DNA of 64,000 nt from Centropus unirufus (lineage: Eukaryota > Chordata > Aves > Cuculiformes > Centropidae): the NCBI GenBank assembly GCA_013397695.1, contig VYZI01000053.1, positions 2,633,762 to 2,697,761 of the forward strand, in the 5' to 3' direction. Within the stretch, counting starts at the first letter, position 1. Each line of letters starts with the position of its first letter. The translations under genes were made by a program, and so were the position numbers. Below are positions 1 to 13,959 of the stretch, one piece after another. The notes beneath the pieces were generated by a model. The model was not told the origin of the DNA. It worked only from the letters and a program-made list of their open reading frames with translations, and did no database searches.

Positions 1-3000
1 TGTTTTTTGTATCTCTGCCATGCAAAAATAATAACTTGCTGCAGTTTCTTGGTTCAGGGTTGCCACTTTCCCACCTGCTTCATTTAGAGAAGGAGCTCCA
101 CAATCCGGCCAAGTATGACAAGGGTTTACAATCCAGCGTATTTTGGGTTGGTTGGTTTGTTTTTCTTCTCTGATCCTAATGTTAAAAACTGTTTTAAAGT
201 TGAGCTCTACTTCTTTTGCACCTCAAGTCATGAAAAAAGATCACAGGGACTTTGAGCTTGATAATCCTGTCACATATTTGCGCTTCCATAACCACTAGTT
301 CCAGAAGTCTCCATTACCAGAGACTATGATTACCTTGGTTTTCTCTCCCACAGAATTCCTGTAACAGGAGATTAGGACTTCAGTCCTCATCACTCACATG
401 ACCATTAAAAATATGAGGACAAATTCAAATAAATTTGATGGGACAACACAAAAAAAAAGGAAACAGAAAAGTCCTGCTCATCAGCAGTATGCAGAATCTT
501 ATATATAACTCTTACAGTCTTTGAAAAGCAACTATCAATTAAGGAATTTTGTGTTTCTAAGATACATCTTAGGGCAAATCTCAATGTCTTATTGTGTGCA
601 TAGATAAATGTGATTGAAAAAAAAGACATGGAGAAAATAAGCCATACATCAAAGAGACTCACATTGATTTGTAAAAGAGAGCTGGCTGTCTTAGCAAGGT
701 CTCTTCACTGTATGATAGTAAATAAAGGAGGTTGACTAGATGGCTCAGTCGATTTAAGCTATAGACCGTAACAAAGAAGAAAGTACCCTATGGAGGTAGG
801 GGGCTAAACAAAGATAATGATCGTTCCTCCAAAACTGTGTTGCCACTAAGCCGTTGAACAAAAGGAGAAAAACTAAAAGGACAGCTCAAGAGACAAGAAT
901 AAGGATGCACAGAACAATCCCAGGCATGAAGTAGCTTAGACTGGGTGAAAGGCAAATACGGTCAGTTTTCCCACAACTTCCCAAGTACACATTTCAAACC
1001 TGCGCAGCGTACTCTGTGAGCATACAAAACCTGAATCAATCCAGAGCCTTTGTCTCTGCAGATTGCAAAGTTATATTTTGTTCTAAAAGGAAGAAAATCT
1101 CACTGACATCTGTCGTCCCACTCGATACCCAAAATTCTGTTGTATCCTTTGAAATAGCTAGACAAGTATCCAGGAGGCCAGTAGCACAACTTGGTTGTTT
1201 TCAGTAAGAGCACATCATCCCTGTTTTGAAGCTATCTACCAATTCGGAGTATTGAATTTGGTGTTTGATGGTAGAGACTTCTCTCCTTCAGTAAAAAGTT
1301 CAACTTACGGCCATGAATTACACTGAACAATATGAAGTGTACTATCAGAAAATCAACTTCAAATTTCAGATTACACATCTGGCTGTGAATGTTATTCTCA
1401 CTCCAAACTTCTACAACCAGCAAAGAGGTCATCAGCATTTTCAAAGAGCTTTGCAGCACTGACATAGCCATCATCCATGAACTATTTTCCATCCTATTCA
1501 CATTATACCCCATCTCCTACCATATGCATCTGAGCACAACTACACATGTTAGAACTTCTGGAAAGATGCATTGAAAGGACACAACATTGTCCCTTAACAT
1601 GGCAAAAATGGACTACGCAGGAATAAGGTATTCAGAAAGAAATTAACTGCACTAAATTAGCATTTGACCATGCTACTCGGCCTATCTCCAAACCTGTTGT
1701 CCTCAGATTCAAATGTAGTGACAACCAATTTCCAGATTATTCAGCAAAAGAGAGAGTTGCCTAACTCATTATCCACTAGCTGAATCCAAATATTTTATAT
1801 TTAAATATCTCTTATGCACGAAAGATCTTGTCCTACCTGTTAAGGTATTTATTTTAGATTTTTGTTAAAAGCTCTGGAAAAAAAGGTGTTCACACAGCAA
1901 CACAGTAATTAAATCTCTTCTGTGAATTTCTGTACCTGCTTCAAAACATTGCACCTCTTCAAATAAAACTAGCATTCTAGACTAATTTCTGGGTAGCAGC
2001 TAGGTAGAAGTTTCTATGTCACAATCATCGAGTTCTATAGAAGAAACATCTTACTACAAGAGCAAGAAAGAAAGGAACACAATCCTCTCAGTACCTTACT
2101 ATTATCTTCTAAAGCTACAATAAGGGGACATTAAGAAAAATAAATTTCCATGATTTATTCATCATTTTCTCACTGACATTGAATCTAGTATAGCACAGTG
2201 ATACAGAACAGTTGGGGAGAGACTTCCTTATTTACCATTAGTCATCAAGTGAATGATACAAGAGCAGAGACTTAAAAAAATCTCCAAGTTAAAACACCAA
2301 ACAACAACAGGCATATAAATTAAATGCAAGAAACCAAGCCAACAAGGAATTATGGTACAGATACTTACATGGACCTCAATGGAACCCTCTTCCAAGTCAC
2401 ATACGCACCCCAATGAGAAGCTAAAGATACTACTAACTCTCTCGGTCAGCATTTCCTTTCCACACCACTTTTAGTTGAGGCAGTCTTGTGTATGCGTGAA
2501 GTGCAGTGTCAGCTTATCAGTAATAGTTCACACCTGATACAATCTACACTGGAGACCTATAAAGAGTTTTTTTATATTGCCTAAAGACTTTAAAATGGAA
2601 TAAGCAGAAGAAACTAAAACTTGGAGACTAGCTAGTGCTATTTAAAAGGAAAGTGCCTAGGGATAAGTTTTGCACAGAAAAGTTTAGTTAGTTTCTGTTT
2701 CTTTTCCAGCTGAGGCTAGATCCAACAAATCCCTGACATGAGGATAATTGGGATGCAGGAAACTTTCATTAGAATGACAATCCAAGAGTGCTTTGTTAAA
2801 ACACAAAACTCTATTTCATGTGCTGCTCAAAACAACACTGAAAACAAACCAGATGTTACTTTCATATTCTGCATTCGAAGCCTTTTTTTTAGATAGCCAC
2901 ACATTAAGATAAAGGTTCACAAAACAAAACAAGCAAAACAAAAAAAAAATCCCTTCCACCAATTGACAAAACAAAAAAGTTCCTATTTGGATTTTATGCT

Positions 3001-3640
3001 AGGCAACACATACAATGAATTTATGCGGTATGGAAGACCCTAGTTAGCCCAAGTATCCAAAACTACTGTTGGCACTTCAGAGAGAATGGCACTGAGCAAA
3101 CTGATGGCTACCAGGGTGCTCAAGACTCCTGCTCAACAAGGTCAGCCAGACTTTTCCTTGTGCCCTAGAATGCAGAGTGCCCACAAAACATGCTCAACAA
3201 CCCAAAATGGAGAAAATGCTGAAAGCTGTAGTTACAACATACCTGAAGAGTAAAGTGGGCAGGGTTAAGGTCGGTACCAGTGCCCTGGCCTCTGCCACCA
3301 CAGAGGAGCATGCTGAAGAAAACTGCTGAATGAGTCTGACTGAAGACATCAAAGGCAGCAACAACGGAAAAACCCAAAGGAGAATCCTTTTAAGAGCCCC
3401 AACTAAGACATCCCATGGAGTCCATATGCAGAGAAAAATTTCCAGGCAGTACTTGGCATTACAAACTTTTGATCATGATGAAGCCACACTTACATATTCC
3501 TCCTTATTCCAGAGTTCATATTGCTGCCACTAATTAACCCCTTTTTCTGGCTTAATCAAGGGAGAAGCTTGTCACTCTCCACCAGCAGGGGCATTGGAGT
3601 CTTCCCCAGCGTCTCCAGGCTTCTCCTACAGGTTTCTCAC
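1..3640. other. AT-rich unique sequence, no gene seen
   Basis: No repeat family, RNA gene or coding frame is recognised. The only structural items are a 12-bp AT palindrome (ATATTTAAATAT, 1797-1808) and a minus-strand frame ending at CAT|GTAAGT near 2365, whose -1 base is unfavourable for splicing. A partial CTCF-like motif lies at 3582-3595. Confidence 0.6.
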
Positions 3641-3683
3641 CTGGCCTGGAAAACTAGTCCCTGAGGGTCATCAAACTTTCCCA
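3641..3683 (-). other. Candidate 43-nt exon, minus strand (unverified)
   Basis: On the minus strand two acceptors follow each other, GGCTTTTCAG and TTTTTTCCCCTCAG. The second is followed by 43 bases with one open frame (GKFDDPQGLVFQA after a split codon) and then GGCCAG|GTGAGA, a strong donor. The short length makes chance very likely. It is listed because both splice signals are near consensus. Confidence 0.12.
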
Positions 3684-5515
3684 CTGAGGGGAAAAAATCA
3701 CTGAAAAGCCTACAGGTTTAAGCTTGAGTGGGTTTATGCTTCCAGTGGAAACAGATGTACAGCTATTTGGTCTTCATCTGCTTTTTAATACATACCCGGA
3801 GCAGATCTCTGGTTCCACCTTGATATGTGGTGAAATAGTATTTCATGACGAGATTATGTCTTGCTTTCTCAGGGTCATGTGATCAAGATGAACAACACAG
3901 CATTTGAAGGCTTTTAAAAGCTGAGCCAGTCTACCAAGAGGCTGACTGGCTGAACAATAACAAAACCAGTGCACACACAAGAGAGGAACCAAAGCCACTC
4001 CAATAAAAACTTCAAGCAGTTAGTGGGTCTTGTTGGCAAGCCTAAGATTAAATAGAACTGAAAAATAGCATGCATTGTTATGAATAAGCATCTGACCATA
4101 AAACCTGATAGCATCCATCCATGAAACTTTATGCTGTAAAATTGGAAATAACAGAGTTCACTTCCCTTCTCTACCCCGCTGTTCACATTTCAGGGGCATG
4201 TGCTCAAAAGCAAAGATGTCAACATTGTGTTCTTTCTCTGTCATTTGCCTTCGTGGTTTTTCTTGCTTTGCTGTTTCTTTCAAAGTAGAAATCACTCAGT
4301 ATGGAAGCACGTGGTATTTTCTAGGTATTACAAGGACAAGACCTAGGACTATATCCAAGAGGAGTTCTCCTTTATGGCCTTTTTCCAGGGTTTAGGCATC
4401 ACTCTTCAGTTAACCCTCCCATCTACCTTTGTTGATCCTTAACTTTCCATATTTAAAGCTGAACATGCTCTTAATTTTCTGTTCTACGTGCTCTCAGCCA
4501 TTAGTGGTGTCACAGCACAGATCTTCTTAGCATCTATGTTACTCTTAAAAGCTCTGCCAATGCTCATAACAAAGGCTTAGAAGCTTTTGCCTCCCTGTTC
4601 CCTTCACTGGACAGATTCAGCAGTACACAGACTGATTCAGGGGCACAAAGTTAAAAGGGGCTTTCCAGCCCACAGGGTCCTGGCTCCTAAACCATTCATT
4701 AAAAATGTCTCTTGTAGACAGGTCCAAGCACCACCTCACAGCTAAGGAGAGACAGTATTTCCTTGTGCCTATTCACAAGGCAGAGCCAGTGGATAAAGTC
4801 GTAATAATGGAGTCATGGGGCTAATAACATCCCTATAAGAGAAGCGGCTTTCCTAATAAAGCTCCCAGGTGAGCCTGGTGCAAGATCATGACTCACTCTG
4901 TAGAGAGGGGTAGAAAATAAACCTTAATACCTGCTCGTGATCTGATGCAGAGAAAATTCCCATCTGGCTCCATATCTGTGCTTGGCTTTATGCTAAGTGG
5001 ATTAGCAAAACACCAACCAAACACATCTGAATTTCATGCTCTTTGCTCTTTTTGTCAGCTCACTAACACATATTCTCCACAGAATTCAGATTTTTCTCTT
5101 GTGTGAAAAACATAATACATCAAGTGCAGATTACTGTATGTACCTTGCCAAAATCCTACCTGTAGCTGGAGCCAAACCTCAGTGCTGCAGAGGTTCATAG
5201 AAATAATACTTCAAAGCCAAATATTTTATCAAAATAATAATGAAAAAAAAACATTCTTTCTGGTTTTCCACAAATACATCAGAAGAAACCTGGAGACTTC
5301 AGATTAATACTGCATAAATGCAGCGCAATTAAACTGTGTTGAGCCTTCTGCTGTAATCCTGCAGATATGCAAGTACAACAAAACTCAGACATAGTAATGT
5401 TTAGTTTTGGGGTTTTTTTAAGGGTAAGCTAAGGTAACAAAGATCTTCTTGGAGAGGGAAACATTTATGAGAAAAAGCAAATAACCCCGTTTCTCTTATA
5501 TTGTCCTTTTCACAC

Positions 5516-5569
5516 CTTTTAAATTAAGTCATTACCACACATCTTTTAAATTAAGTCATTTCAATTGTT
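5516..5569 (+). repeat. 27-bp tandem duplication, two copies
   Basis: CTTTTAAATTAAGTCATT occurs at 5516-5533 and again, identical over 18 bases, at 5543-5560, a period of 27. The last nine bases of the units differ (ACCACACAT versus TCAATTGTT). The conserved half contains TTTAAATTAA and an AAGTCATT half resembling an AP-1/CRE-type half site. It is either a local replication-slippage duplication or a paired binding site. Confidence 0.8.
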
Positions 5570-8500
5570 TACATCTGCTGGATTTGAATCCCATTATTAT
5601 TTAATTATCCAGAGGCTATCTCTCTAAAGAAAATAATCTCGGGCCATACTATCTTAGGAAGTTTGAGCATGGTCCAATCTGCCTAGCAGCACAGCCAGCC
5701 AGACCTTTCCCCCTCAGAATAAAGGACAGGGACCCTCCAGCCTACCTCTACCATGTTACAATGAAATGATGGATAAGAGCATAGCAACCTAGACTTGGAT
5801 TTTGCAGCTGTTCTTTCCCATTACAGGCCACACATGAGGGAAGCAGGAGATCGATGTTCCAAGCATGCAGCAAAAGCCATGGAGCCAGCACTGTGCAGAT
5901 AAAAAATGTCAAATCTTGCATCCTAACACTTGGGTGCCTTACAGGAGCACCAATCTCATGAACTTTGCTGAATATTAAGAGTGCTCCTAACTATAAGGTT
6001 TGCTGTTTTACTGGTTTGGTTGACTACATCTTAGGAAAACATCCAGGGAGTTTTACTTGAATGCCTGCGGAGAAAGCCTTTTCCATGCTAACCTTATTAT
6101 TTGGCATACATTTCTCAGCTAGAGGTCAGGCTGCAGCCTCAAGAGTTTTTAAATATTCCTAAACAATGTACATGGAGTTTATCACTCTTTTTGCTGTGAG
6201 TTCTCAAAATTGCTTTATCTAGAAATAGTGTATTCTTCCAGCAGCTTTGTATTCGTATTGCAGTGTTCTGAGCTTGGTTTTCATCAAGGTATGCAGAGCA
6301 AAGATGTTCAGCTACTACAGGTTTTACAAATAAGGAACGACCACCAGGCTGACATCTGATTGACTCAGTGTATTACTTTAGATCGTTCCACAGAAGTGTT
6401 ATGGGCCCAACCATTAGTCAAAGGTTACTTCCTTGTAATTCTCTGCTATTCCTAAATGATACATGATATCCAGTGTCATCTCACGTACATTTCTGTTCCT
6501 CGCTCCTCTCTACCTAAGAGACTACGTTATGTGCCAAAACACATATTATAGACCCCCTTTAACTGTATTACAAAAGCAAAATTAATTGACATAACTTGAA
6601 AGAAAACAAACTGTCTCTGGCAACATTTGAAAATTTTTGGGGTATAACCAAAAAATCTATCTTTAGAAAACCAAGATTTTGGAGAGGAAGAAGAGAGGGA
6701 ACGGCCATCAGTCTTCAAAGCATTTTTCATACTTGGGATGAGGCAATGCATTAGGAAGCCTGCTGATCATTTTTATCATTAAATGCTTCATGAATACTAC
6801 TTCCTCTTCTCCTGTAATCTGTATTTGTTTCTTTCAGAAAGCCTTCCTTCCCCTCAGCTGTTTACAATAACATAGTGGCACTGAAAAAAAAAAAAGCTCA
6901 GCTGGAGTTTGCCTATTCCTGAATACTTTCATATGTCTGTTCTTTGTGGGAGAACACCTGCTTGGTTTTTTCTCTGCTGCCTTATTATTGTTATCTCTTC
7001 ATTCTTCCTTCTGCTTCATGGTTTTCTTCCTAATTAGACACCTTTCACCTCTCAAGTTGCAGAACTACAGTGAATGTTTACAAGTGTTTCACAATTCACT
7101 CTGACTGCATTATATCCATGGCCACTGCAAGCATTTTGTGTAGTACTTGGGACAAGCCACAGGGCTCCCAGGCTCAGAAAGTCTGTGTGAATATTGGAAA
7201 ATCCTCCTTTTTCTCAGAAGGGCAAAACCAAGGGGCACAGTACTTACAGCATGCAATGAAGTCCATACAGTAGCAAAGGCCAGGGACTGTCCTATATGCC
7301 AGAAAATGGATTAAAACTCCCAATTGTGTTTTAAGACTAGTCTTGTCAGGATTCAACTTTAGATTTTGCCAACTGTTTGGGGATAAGCAAGAGAGCTCAG
7401 CCACAGTTGCTTCCTAGGCATTAGAGGAATTGATAGAATTCTTAATAATCTTTGCAAAAATCAGGCTCTGAGGTTTCCTCCATCACACATGCTAAGCACT
7501 GAATCTAGATCAGGACATGTGCTTCCGGGCTTTATATTCATCTGCTCTTCTGTATTGTCATTTTTTTTTAATACTTAATGTGGTTTTGCTGCTTATTTAG
7601 CAAAAAACACCTCATTTGTTAGCCATCACCTACAGATCTTGTCTGCTATGGTCTTCCACCTTGCTTCTGTAATACTGTGATGTACCTCAGCCTTTCAACC
7701 CTGGGTAACCTGAAGAACTGAGCTTTTGAATGGCAGCTGCATTCTGGGTTTTCTTCACTGAGATTTTAGGGTAACTTTGCAATCTTTAGTTGTTACTGAA
7801 CACCAAATTGGTTCCTGTGTGCTTCTTTAAGGTGTCGTACAGATTAAGAGTGGTTCTGATTTTTCATTCACTTGCTTCCCAAATTTTTTTATTTCTTTAC
7901 ATTGAGATCAAATCTATGAAGAAAATACATGCTTCATGCACAATGCTCAATTTATCCTTATTTAAACGGATATGTAGATTTCCCCTTGCCCTATTTTACT
8001 AACTGGAGCCTCATCCAGTTAGCAGATCCTTTACCAAAGCAAGACAAGGAGGCATGCACATTCAAACATAGATGTGGAAACATTAAAGGGTTTTATGTAA
8101 ATGCAAAAATAAAAATTAAAGTGCACCTGACAATACAAATTATTAGACTCATTTGTTAAATGAGCAAACCCCCAAACACACAGGAGGAAAATGATCCCAC
8201 AGCAAGAACAGAATTCTAGTTTTCCAGCCCACTCCTCTAACTGAGAAAGATCAAAAAAAACCCTAGGTTAGATGTGTATGAATCTTTGCACAGATACAAG
8301 TCTTTTGAATTAAGTTTTCCTTAATTTACATCAGCAAGTTTGAATTACTACCCTGAGGGATATAGTTTTACGTTTGGAAGTATCTGCTGCATTAGTTCAA
8401 GTTAATGCAGTCTGGGAAGCAACAAATCCAAAGAAAAATCATTTACTGATTACTCCCAGCTGCGGTGCAGGTGTGGGAGTTCGTATGGACCAGTAGGCTC

Positions 8501-11213
8501 CAATGCCAGCAGGTCACAATGTCACCATGATCACTTCCTTAGAGTGGATAAGAAGAGAAGTGGGGTCAAATAGAGCCCAATTTCACTTCAAAACATGATA
8601 CGTCCTCTAGAGAACTGTATCACACCAGCATCACCCTATGTAAAATACCAGGAGCTTCCTTTCTTTCCAAATAAAATTAAACCTCCCTTTTTCACCCCAA
8701 ATTCTGTCTTGAAGCACTTTCTTATCATTATTTTCACCAATTTTTTAATTTGCAGTTCTTATCTCATGGGCTTATTACACTGCCTGTCATGCCCAGATGC
8801 AAGAGACACTCTATGTGGTGATAAAATGTCATTGGCAGTAGCCTGCCAGTGAAGTAGAATAGAGTTGGTCTTTAAAATGATTCGTAGGATGCTTCTAGAG
8901 ATGAAATAGTATTTCATGGCTCTTTCTCCTCACATTAGCTACAAACCTATCAATTGTCACGCTTTTTCAGTAAAACCATTGTCCATTGGAAAATAAACCG
9001 AGACCTCAATTGCTCATCTCCCTAAGAACATTAAGAGTTCTAGCAGCTGAGCTGTCTTTACTTGTTTGCGTTCAGACCAGTCACAGACAGATAAAAGGCT
9101 CGTATCCCTCTGCTAGTAATTCTATCCAACTCAGTCATCAATACCATAATATCATCTAAAGAAGCAGGAAACTGCCTCTCACCACAGGAGGTTGGAGTTA
9201 TTTCATTAGATCCTTATTTGTCTCAGAAGTAGGAAAAAAAAGATTCAGGGAGCAACAACTGAAAATGTAGTTGTATTTATAATGAAAATAATTATATTAG
9301 TAATTGTACCTTGCACTGCTTTTTTGCATTTAATATTATCAACTTGTGGATGCAATTTAATCAGATTAATGATATCATCTACATGTTTTGAACGCCAAAA
9401 GACTTTAATATATTCCCAGAGGAACTAATTGGGACAAAAAAAAAAGATACACACTTCATAGAACTACCAGAATACACTAAGACGCAAATAGAAATATACA
9501 CTCAAGAGAGAAGCAAAGCACATGATTTGAGAAAACCAGTTCTTTAACAGGGGAAATACATTTTTTAATGCATTGCAAATCTAAGCGTTTGTCATCTTCT
9601 ACAGCCTTTGATGTCAAAGAGATCAGGTTTTAAAATCATGTCAGCTTCATGTTCAAAATACGAATGCTCCTTTCCAAAAGAGACTGTCAAACAGATTAAA
9701 TTCTGCCCCAAAACTTGAATATTGTCGGTGGAGAGAAGAGAGAAGTGGCTGACAAGCAAAGGTGAGATTGCATGTCAGCAGCGTGGCCTGAGGTGGGACT
9801 GCAGGGTACTGCTTCACTGCGTCACAGGGAAAGCCAGGCAGTTCTCCCACAGGTACAGCAGACTTAATATGAATAACTGAAGAGGCTTTTTCTTGCAGAT
9901 GAAAACAAATTTGAGAGAACTACACGAGCAGAAGGAGGGAGCACTGATATAAGAAGCAGTGGAATGAGAGAGAAGTCTGAATTGTCCAGAGCTTGTGGTA
10001 ACAGAGGAAATCTTCCATACGTAGGAAATACTGGATTTAATTTATCTAATCACAGTCACTTGAGAGTGAATGGGACTTTTACGTTATCTTCCTATATCTG
10101 CTCCCCAAATGTTTCAAATGGCTTTTTCAAAGGATATGGGTTGACTTTAAATTTCCTTCCTAAAATCATTTGGCGTCCGATTTAGCTACTCGCTACATAT
10201 GAAATTCAAGATAAGGGGGGTCAGCTTCTGGTGGATTTCTCTCTGTAGCAGTAAGTGGAATTCTTAGAAAGAAATAGTGCTTCATTAGAGTGACAGTGTC
10301 GGGAAATTTAGGCTTTTGCTGATAGATGCAGAAAAATGTATTTCATGTCTCCCAACTTTAAAACAAAGAAATTATAAAGCTGGTTCTGCCTTTGTTGCTA
10401 AAAACATTTTGTCAGATTCATAATAGCCCGCTTTAATTTATGCTTCTTACATTACTAAAAAGAAATAGTACTTCTAAGCTTTTCCACTTGGGAGCTTGCA
10501 TGAAAGAGAAATTTGACTCTGCCAGAATAGCATCTTCTCTCTCCTTTGCATAATACATTCCGTTCAGATGCATGTTGCTCTTTCTCCCGGCAGTTAACAT
10601 TTGCAACACTCTGTTTATGCAAGTTTGACCTCCCTGTTCTTCCCTGTGTCATTTCTGTTTGTGCGAGCACTGTGAGCTGATAAAGTGAAGTACATTTCTA
10701 AGGTCTTTCTGCTTTGAGAAGACGACACCTCTTTCTCTGACATGAACCTGTTAAAAATAGACCAGACGAATTCCTTCCCAGCACAATCAAGAAACAACAG
10801 TTAAAGCCCTTCATTTGTTTAAACAAGTAGATTAATAGTTTACAGCGGACTTGTGCTGCACTTAGCAAAACGTCCATGAAACAAAATAAATCAACAAGCC
10901 TGCACACCCTGCCAGTTGGATGAGGAAGTGTACCTGTGTGATCCCCAAGCCTTGAATGTTTTAAGAATAACAAGTATCAAGCAATGCAGACCCATACAAG
11001 ATCATAACCAAGGCTGACTTACTATTTTTTCTATTTCTTTTAGAAAAGAAATGAACTCTTATCCTAGCCACAGTTGATGTCATGCTCCCACACTTTTAGC
11101 CACCAGAAAGAGAAAAGCTCATGTCTCACTTGATTTTGTCAGGATTTCAAAATGATTCTTTTTCCTTAATCTACAGCTGAGTGTCCCTCTCTCTAATAAG
11201 CAGTTCCTCCCAT

Positions 11214-11243
11214 TAATTAAACAGAAAACTAGAATTAATTAGT
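11214..11243. promoter_or_regulatory. Paired ATTAATTA blocks
   Basis: ATTAATTAAAC (11214-11224) and GAATTAATTAG (11233-11243) are two near-identical homeodomain-type blocks about 19 bases apart, roughly two helical turns. The pair sits in a stretch otherwise free of repeats. Confidence 0.2.
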
Positions 11244-13894
11244 TTGCACCAACTAAGAGTGCTGTAACACTGGCTTCACAGTTATCTTTTCAAAATCATG
11301 CTGAGTGGTACTTTGCAACTCTGTGAAATTAACTAAATAAATAATGGAGAATTTTTTTTCTCATTTTTAAGCTAAAAATCATCCAATAATCACATTTATA
11401 AAAACAAAATCCCAGTTGTAGCTTTTTTTAAAAAAATCAACATGAAATCATGAGGAAGATTCAATTTCCAAGTTCACATAAACATAATTAAATGGTAAGC
11501 TTTCTCACAGAAAAAAGTACATTAAAAAAAAGACCATATTTATGCAGATTAACTAATAGGAATATAGGGATTGACCTATTTGTTTAAATCAGCTGTTCCC
11601 CAAATAACCTATCATATTATGGAAACACATTTCAAAGACGGATGTAATAGTCAGTATAACAAAATATAGGAGATTGACAATGCCAAATCTAGGTTCTCCT
11701 TAATTGAAGCTCCACAACCAGGATGTTTCTGGTGACAGCCTCTACGGTCATGGACCCGTCATGGGAACCCGTCATCAGTAGCTTATGTCTTTGCCACATT
11801 TTAACATCATGTTTCATATAGCTTTTACATACATTGATAAAAATTCTTCCATCGCTTACTAGAAAGAACCTGGGGAAAACCTCATAGCTTAATCTGTAAC
11901 AGGAGTTTCTTAAAACTACTTAATTGAGAAATTTGATACCTTAGTAATTTTTTAAAATTGACATAAAATATGTGACCTGTTGTGGCAGAAGAAAGCCTTT
12001 CCACTGGAAAACAAAATCAATATCTCCTCAGTTTCTGACTTGTGCTGGTTTGCGTTTTCTTGACAGTGTCATTGCCTACTCGTATTTCGTTTGTATGAGT
12101 TGTGGATTATGGCCAGAGCAGAGTGTAATGGCACCTGTATTATTAATATTGCATTTATTGCAAAAAAAAATAATTACAGTGTTAAAATGAGATAAGGAGC
12201 TGAAGAAAAGAGTAGACAGTCTTACGGTTTAAAAGGTTACAAGCTGCTCCAGAGAACTGCATTTTAAGTCTGCCAAAAAAAAATCCTCATGTGTATGAGG
12301 AAAAACATGTATGTATGAAAAACAATACTTTTCAGAGACACTTATTAAAGTGCATGCCATTCTTTTTCTAAGGAATATGTGAGTCCGGTTTGAAGATGGG
12401 CTGCTTGAAAAGGAGCTAATGAGACATTTTCTCTAAAAGAATACATTTGTATAAATGGATGACTAATTTATGTCTTACAAATCAGATATAAACCAACCAC
12501 CAAACTTCTGTACCTTTCAGTGTCCCGCCTTTATCCTCTCCTTCAGTTCCTCACATGCAAAACGGGAAGAATACCTCAGGAGCTGTTGAGAAGATAAAGA
12601 CATCAGTTTATGTTAAGTGCAGTGATTTCAGAGTAAAAACCACAAACAAAAGCCTCTAAGGACATCAGGAGGACTTTCACCCACAGTGAGTCAGAGTGAT
12701 GCAGTAAATAAGGCACTGGGGCCACACAATGAATGAGAAAGATGTGCAAAAAATATGTTAAATAGCCAGCTACAGCATGAGTGTAGAGCATGAGAAAAGA
12801 GGTCATGAGTCAAGAGCAGGGAAAAAAAAGGAGAAAACTGGTGGAAGAATAAAGCAAATAGACTTACCTGGTGAGTTAAGGGGATACAGTGATAATTTTG
12901 ATACTCCCTAGCTTCTTAGCAAATTCATTTTATACTGTTTCCTTTGCTTTAGCATAATAACATCAGCAGTGTTATTTTCTGATGGAGCTCCACAGATTTG
13001 CTTTGTATGAGAAATGCATTATAGGCAAACAGCTTTTAACAAATAGGTCAAAGAAAGTATAATAACAAAGTTAGAATCAACAAATGCTGTAATTATATTG
13101 TACTTCAGGAATAACAAACTCCTCTTAGAAATGATTCAGTATATGTATTTTATTTTATCAACTCATGAATTTAGTGTTCTTGCAGCACTCCACTCCCCAG
13201 GTTTTCTTTGTTAAGGGAGAGTGTGAATAGAAAAAAAAAAAAAGATAAAAAACCACAGTTGAATTATTCATGGTAATGATTTCACACCTAAGCATTGTGT
13301 GAAAACCACTAACTATGCTGTTAAAATAAAAGGTAGCTTAACACGCTAGTTGACTCTGAGAATGTTGTGAAACTGTATTATGTGTGTGTTACTTAATGCA
13401 ATATAACTGAATATTGCAAAAGTCCATTTCCAAGGTCTTGGTGTTAGAGAGCACTGACAAGCAGTAGATTTGCATTTGTATTTCCCTGGAGACGTGGAGA
13501 ATTTTATAGAGGTCCTTAAAAAAGCAGGCAGCCTATTGTCACATGAACTGCAGCTCACCTGGGCAATCTGGGGAAAGCTATGAATCCAAGAAAAGAACTG
13601 GAACGCACTAACTGGAAAGACCTGACACCAGGCAGCAATTTCAAGGGCCCACCCTTAAAAAAAACAGTTTGAGGCCCAGCCTCACAACTACATGATACAC
13701 CTGAAAGTGCATAAAACCAGACAAGTGAATACAGTTCACCCCAAGAACTGACAAATTGACATGAATTCACAAATTCACATGAATTATCTCAAAAACATCT
13801 ATGAAAAACATATTTCTGGTTTTCATTGCAGATGGGAGCTTAAAAGATGAGTGAACTTCTAACTGACAGCATGCTAGCACCTCTAGAGAGACTG

Positions 13895-13959
13895 ATATAT
13901 GCATATATGTTATATATATACATATATATACTTATATATCATATATATGTATATATATT
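13895..13959. repeat. AT dinucleotide microsatellite, imperfect
   Basis: About 65 bases made almost only of alternating A and T with scattered G or C interruptions (GCATATATG, ACATATATATAC, TATATCATATATATG). The tract is nearly self-complementary, so it could extrude a cruciform. The tyrosine/isoleucine-rich open frame crossing it is a by-product of the repeat. It is probably length-polymorphic. Confidence 0.95.

Larger units (their letters stand above)
3684..13894. other. AT-rich unique sequence, no gene seen
   Basis: Ten kilobases without recognisable genes. Contents worth naming: a possible 25-nt micro-exon (6264-6288, acceptor ATTCGTATTGCAG, donor ATCAAG|GTATGC), a 12-A run at 6884-6895, a 103-codon open stretch (9877-10185) beginning at a TTTTTCTTGCAG acceptor but lacking a good donor, a back-to-back pair of donor consensus sequences on opposite strands at 12864-12874, and a 13-A run near 13230. 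Confidence 0.6.

Noticed and set aside
735..770. TGGCTCAGTCG, matching a tRNA box A
   Set aside because: No box B at the right distance and no cloverleaf.
9877..10185. 103-codon plus-strand open stretch starting at a TTTTTCTTGCAG acceptor
   Set aside because: An in-frame stop lies in the branch-point region as expected for an exon, but there is no convincing donor or polyadenylation signal and the C-terminal half is not protein-like.
13559..13700. Minus-strand segment between GCACTTTCAG and CCCAG|GTGAGC, open in one frame
   Set aside because: Predicted peptide contains low-complexity phenylalanine and serine runs. Splice sites are fair but the segment is not better than expected decoys.
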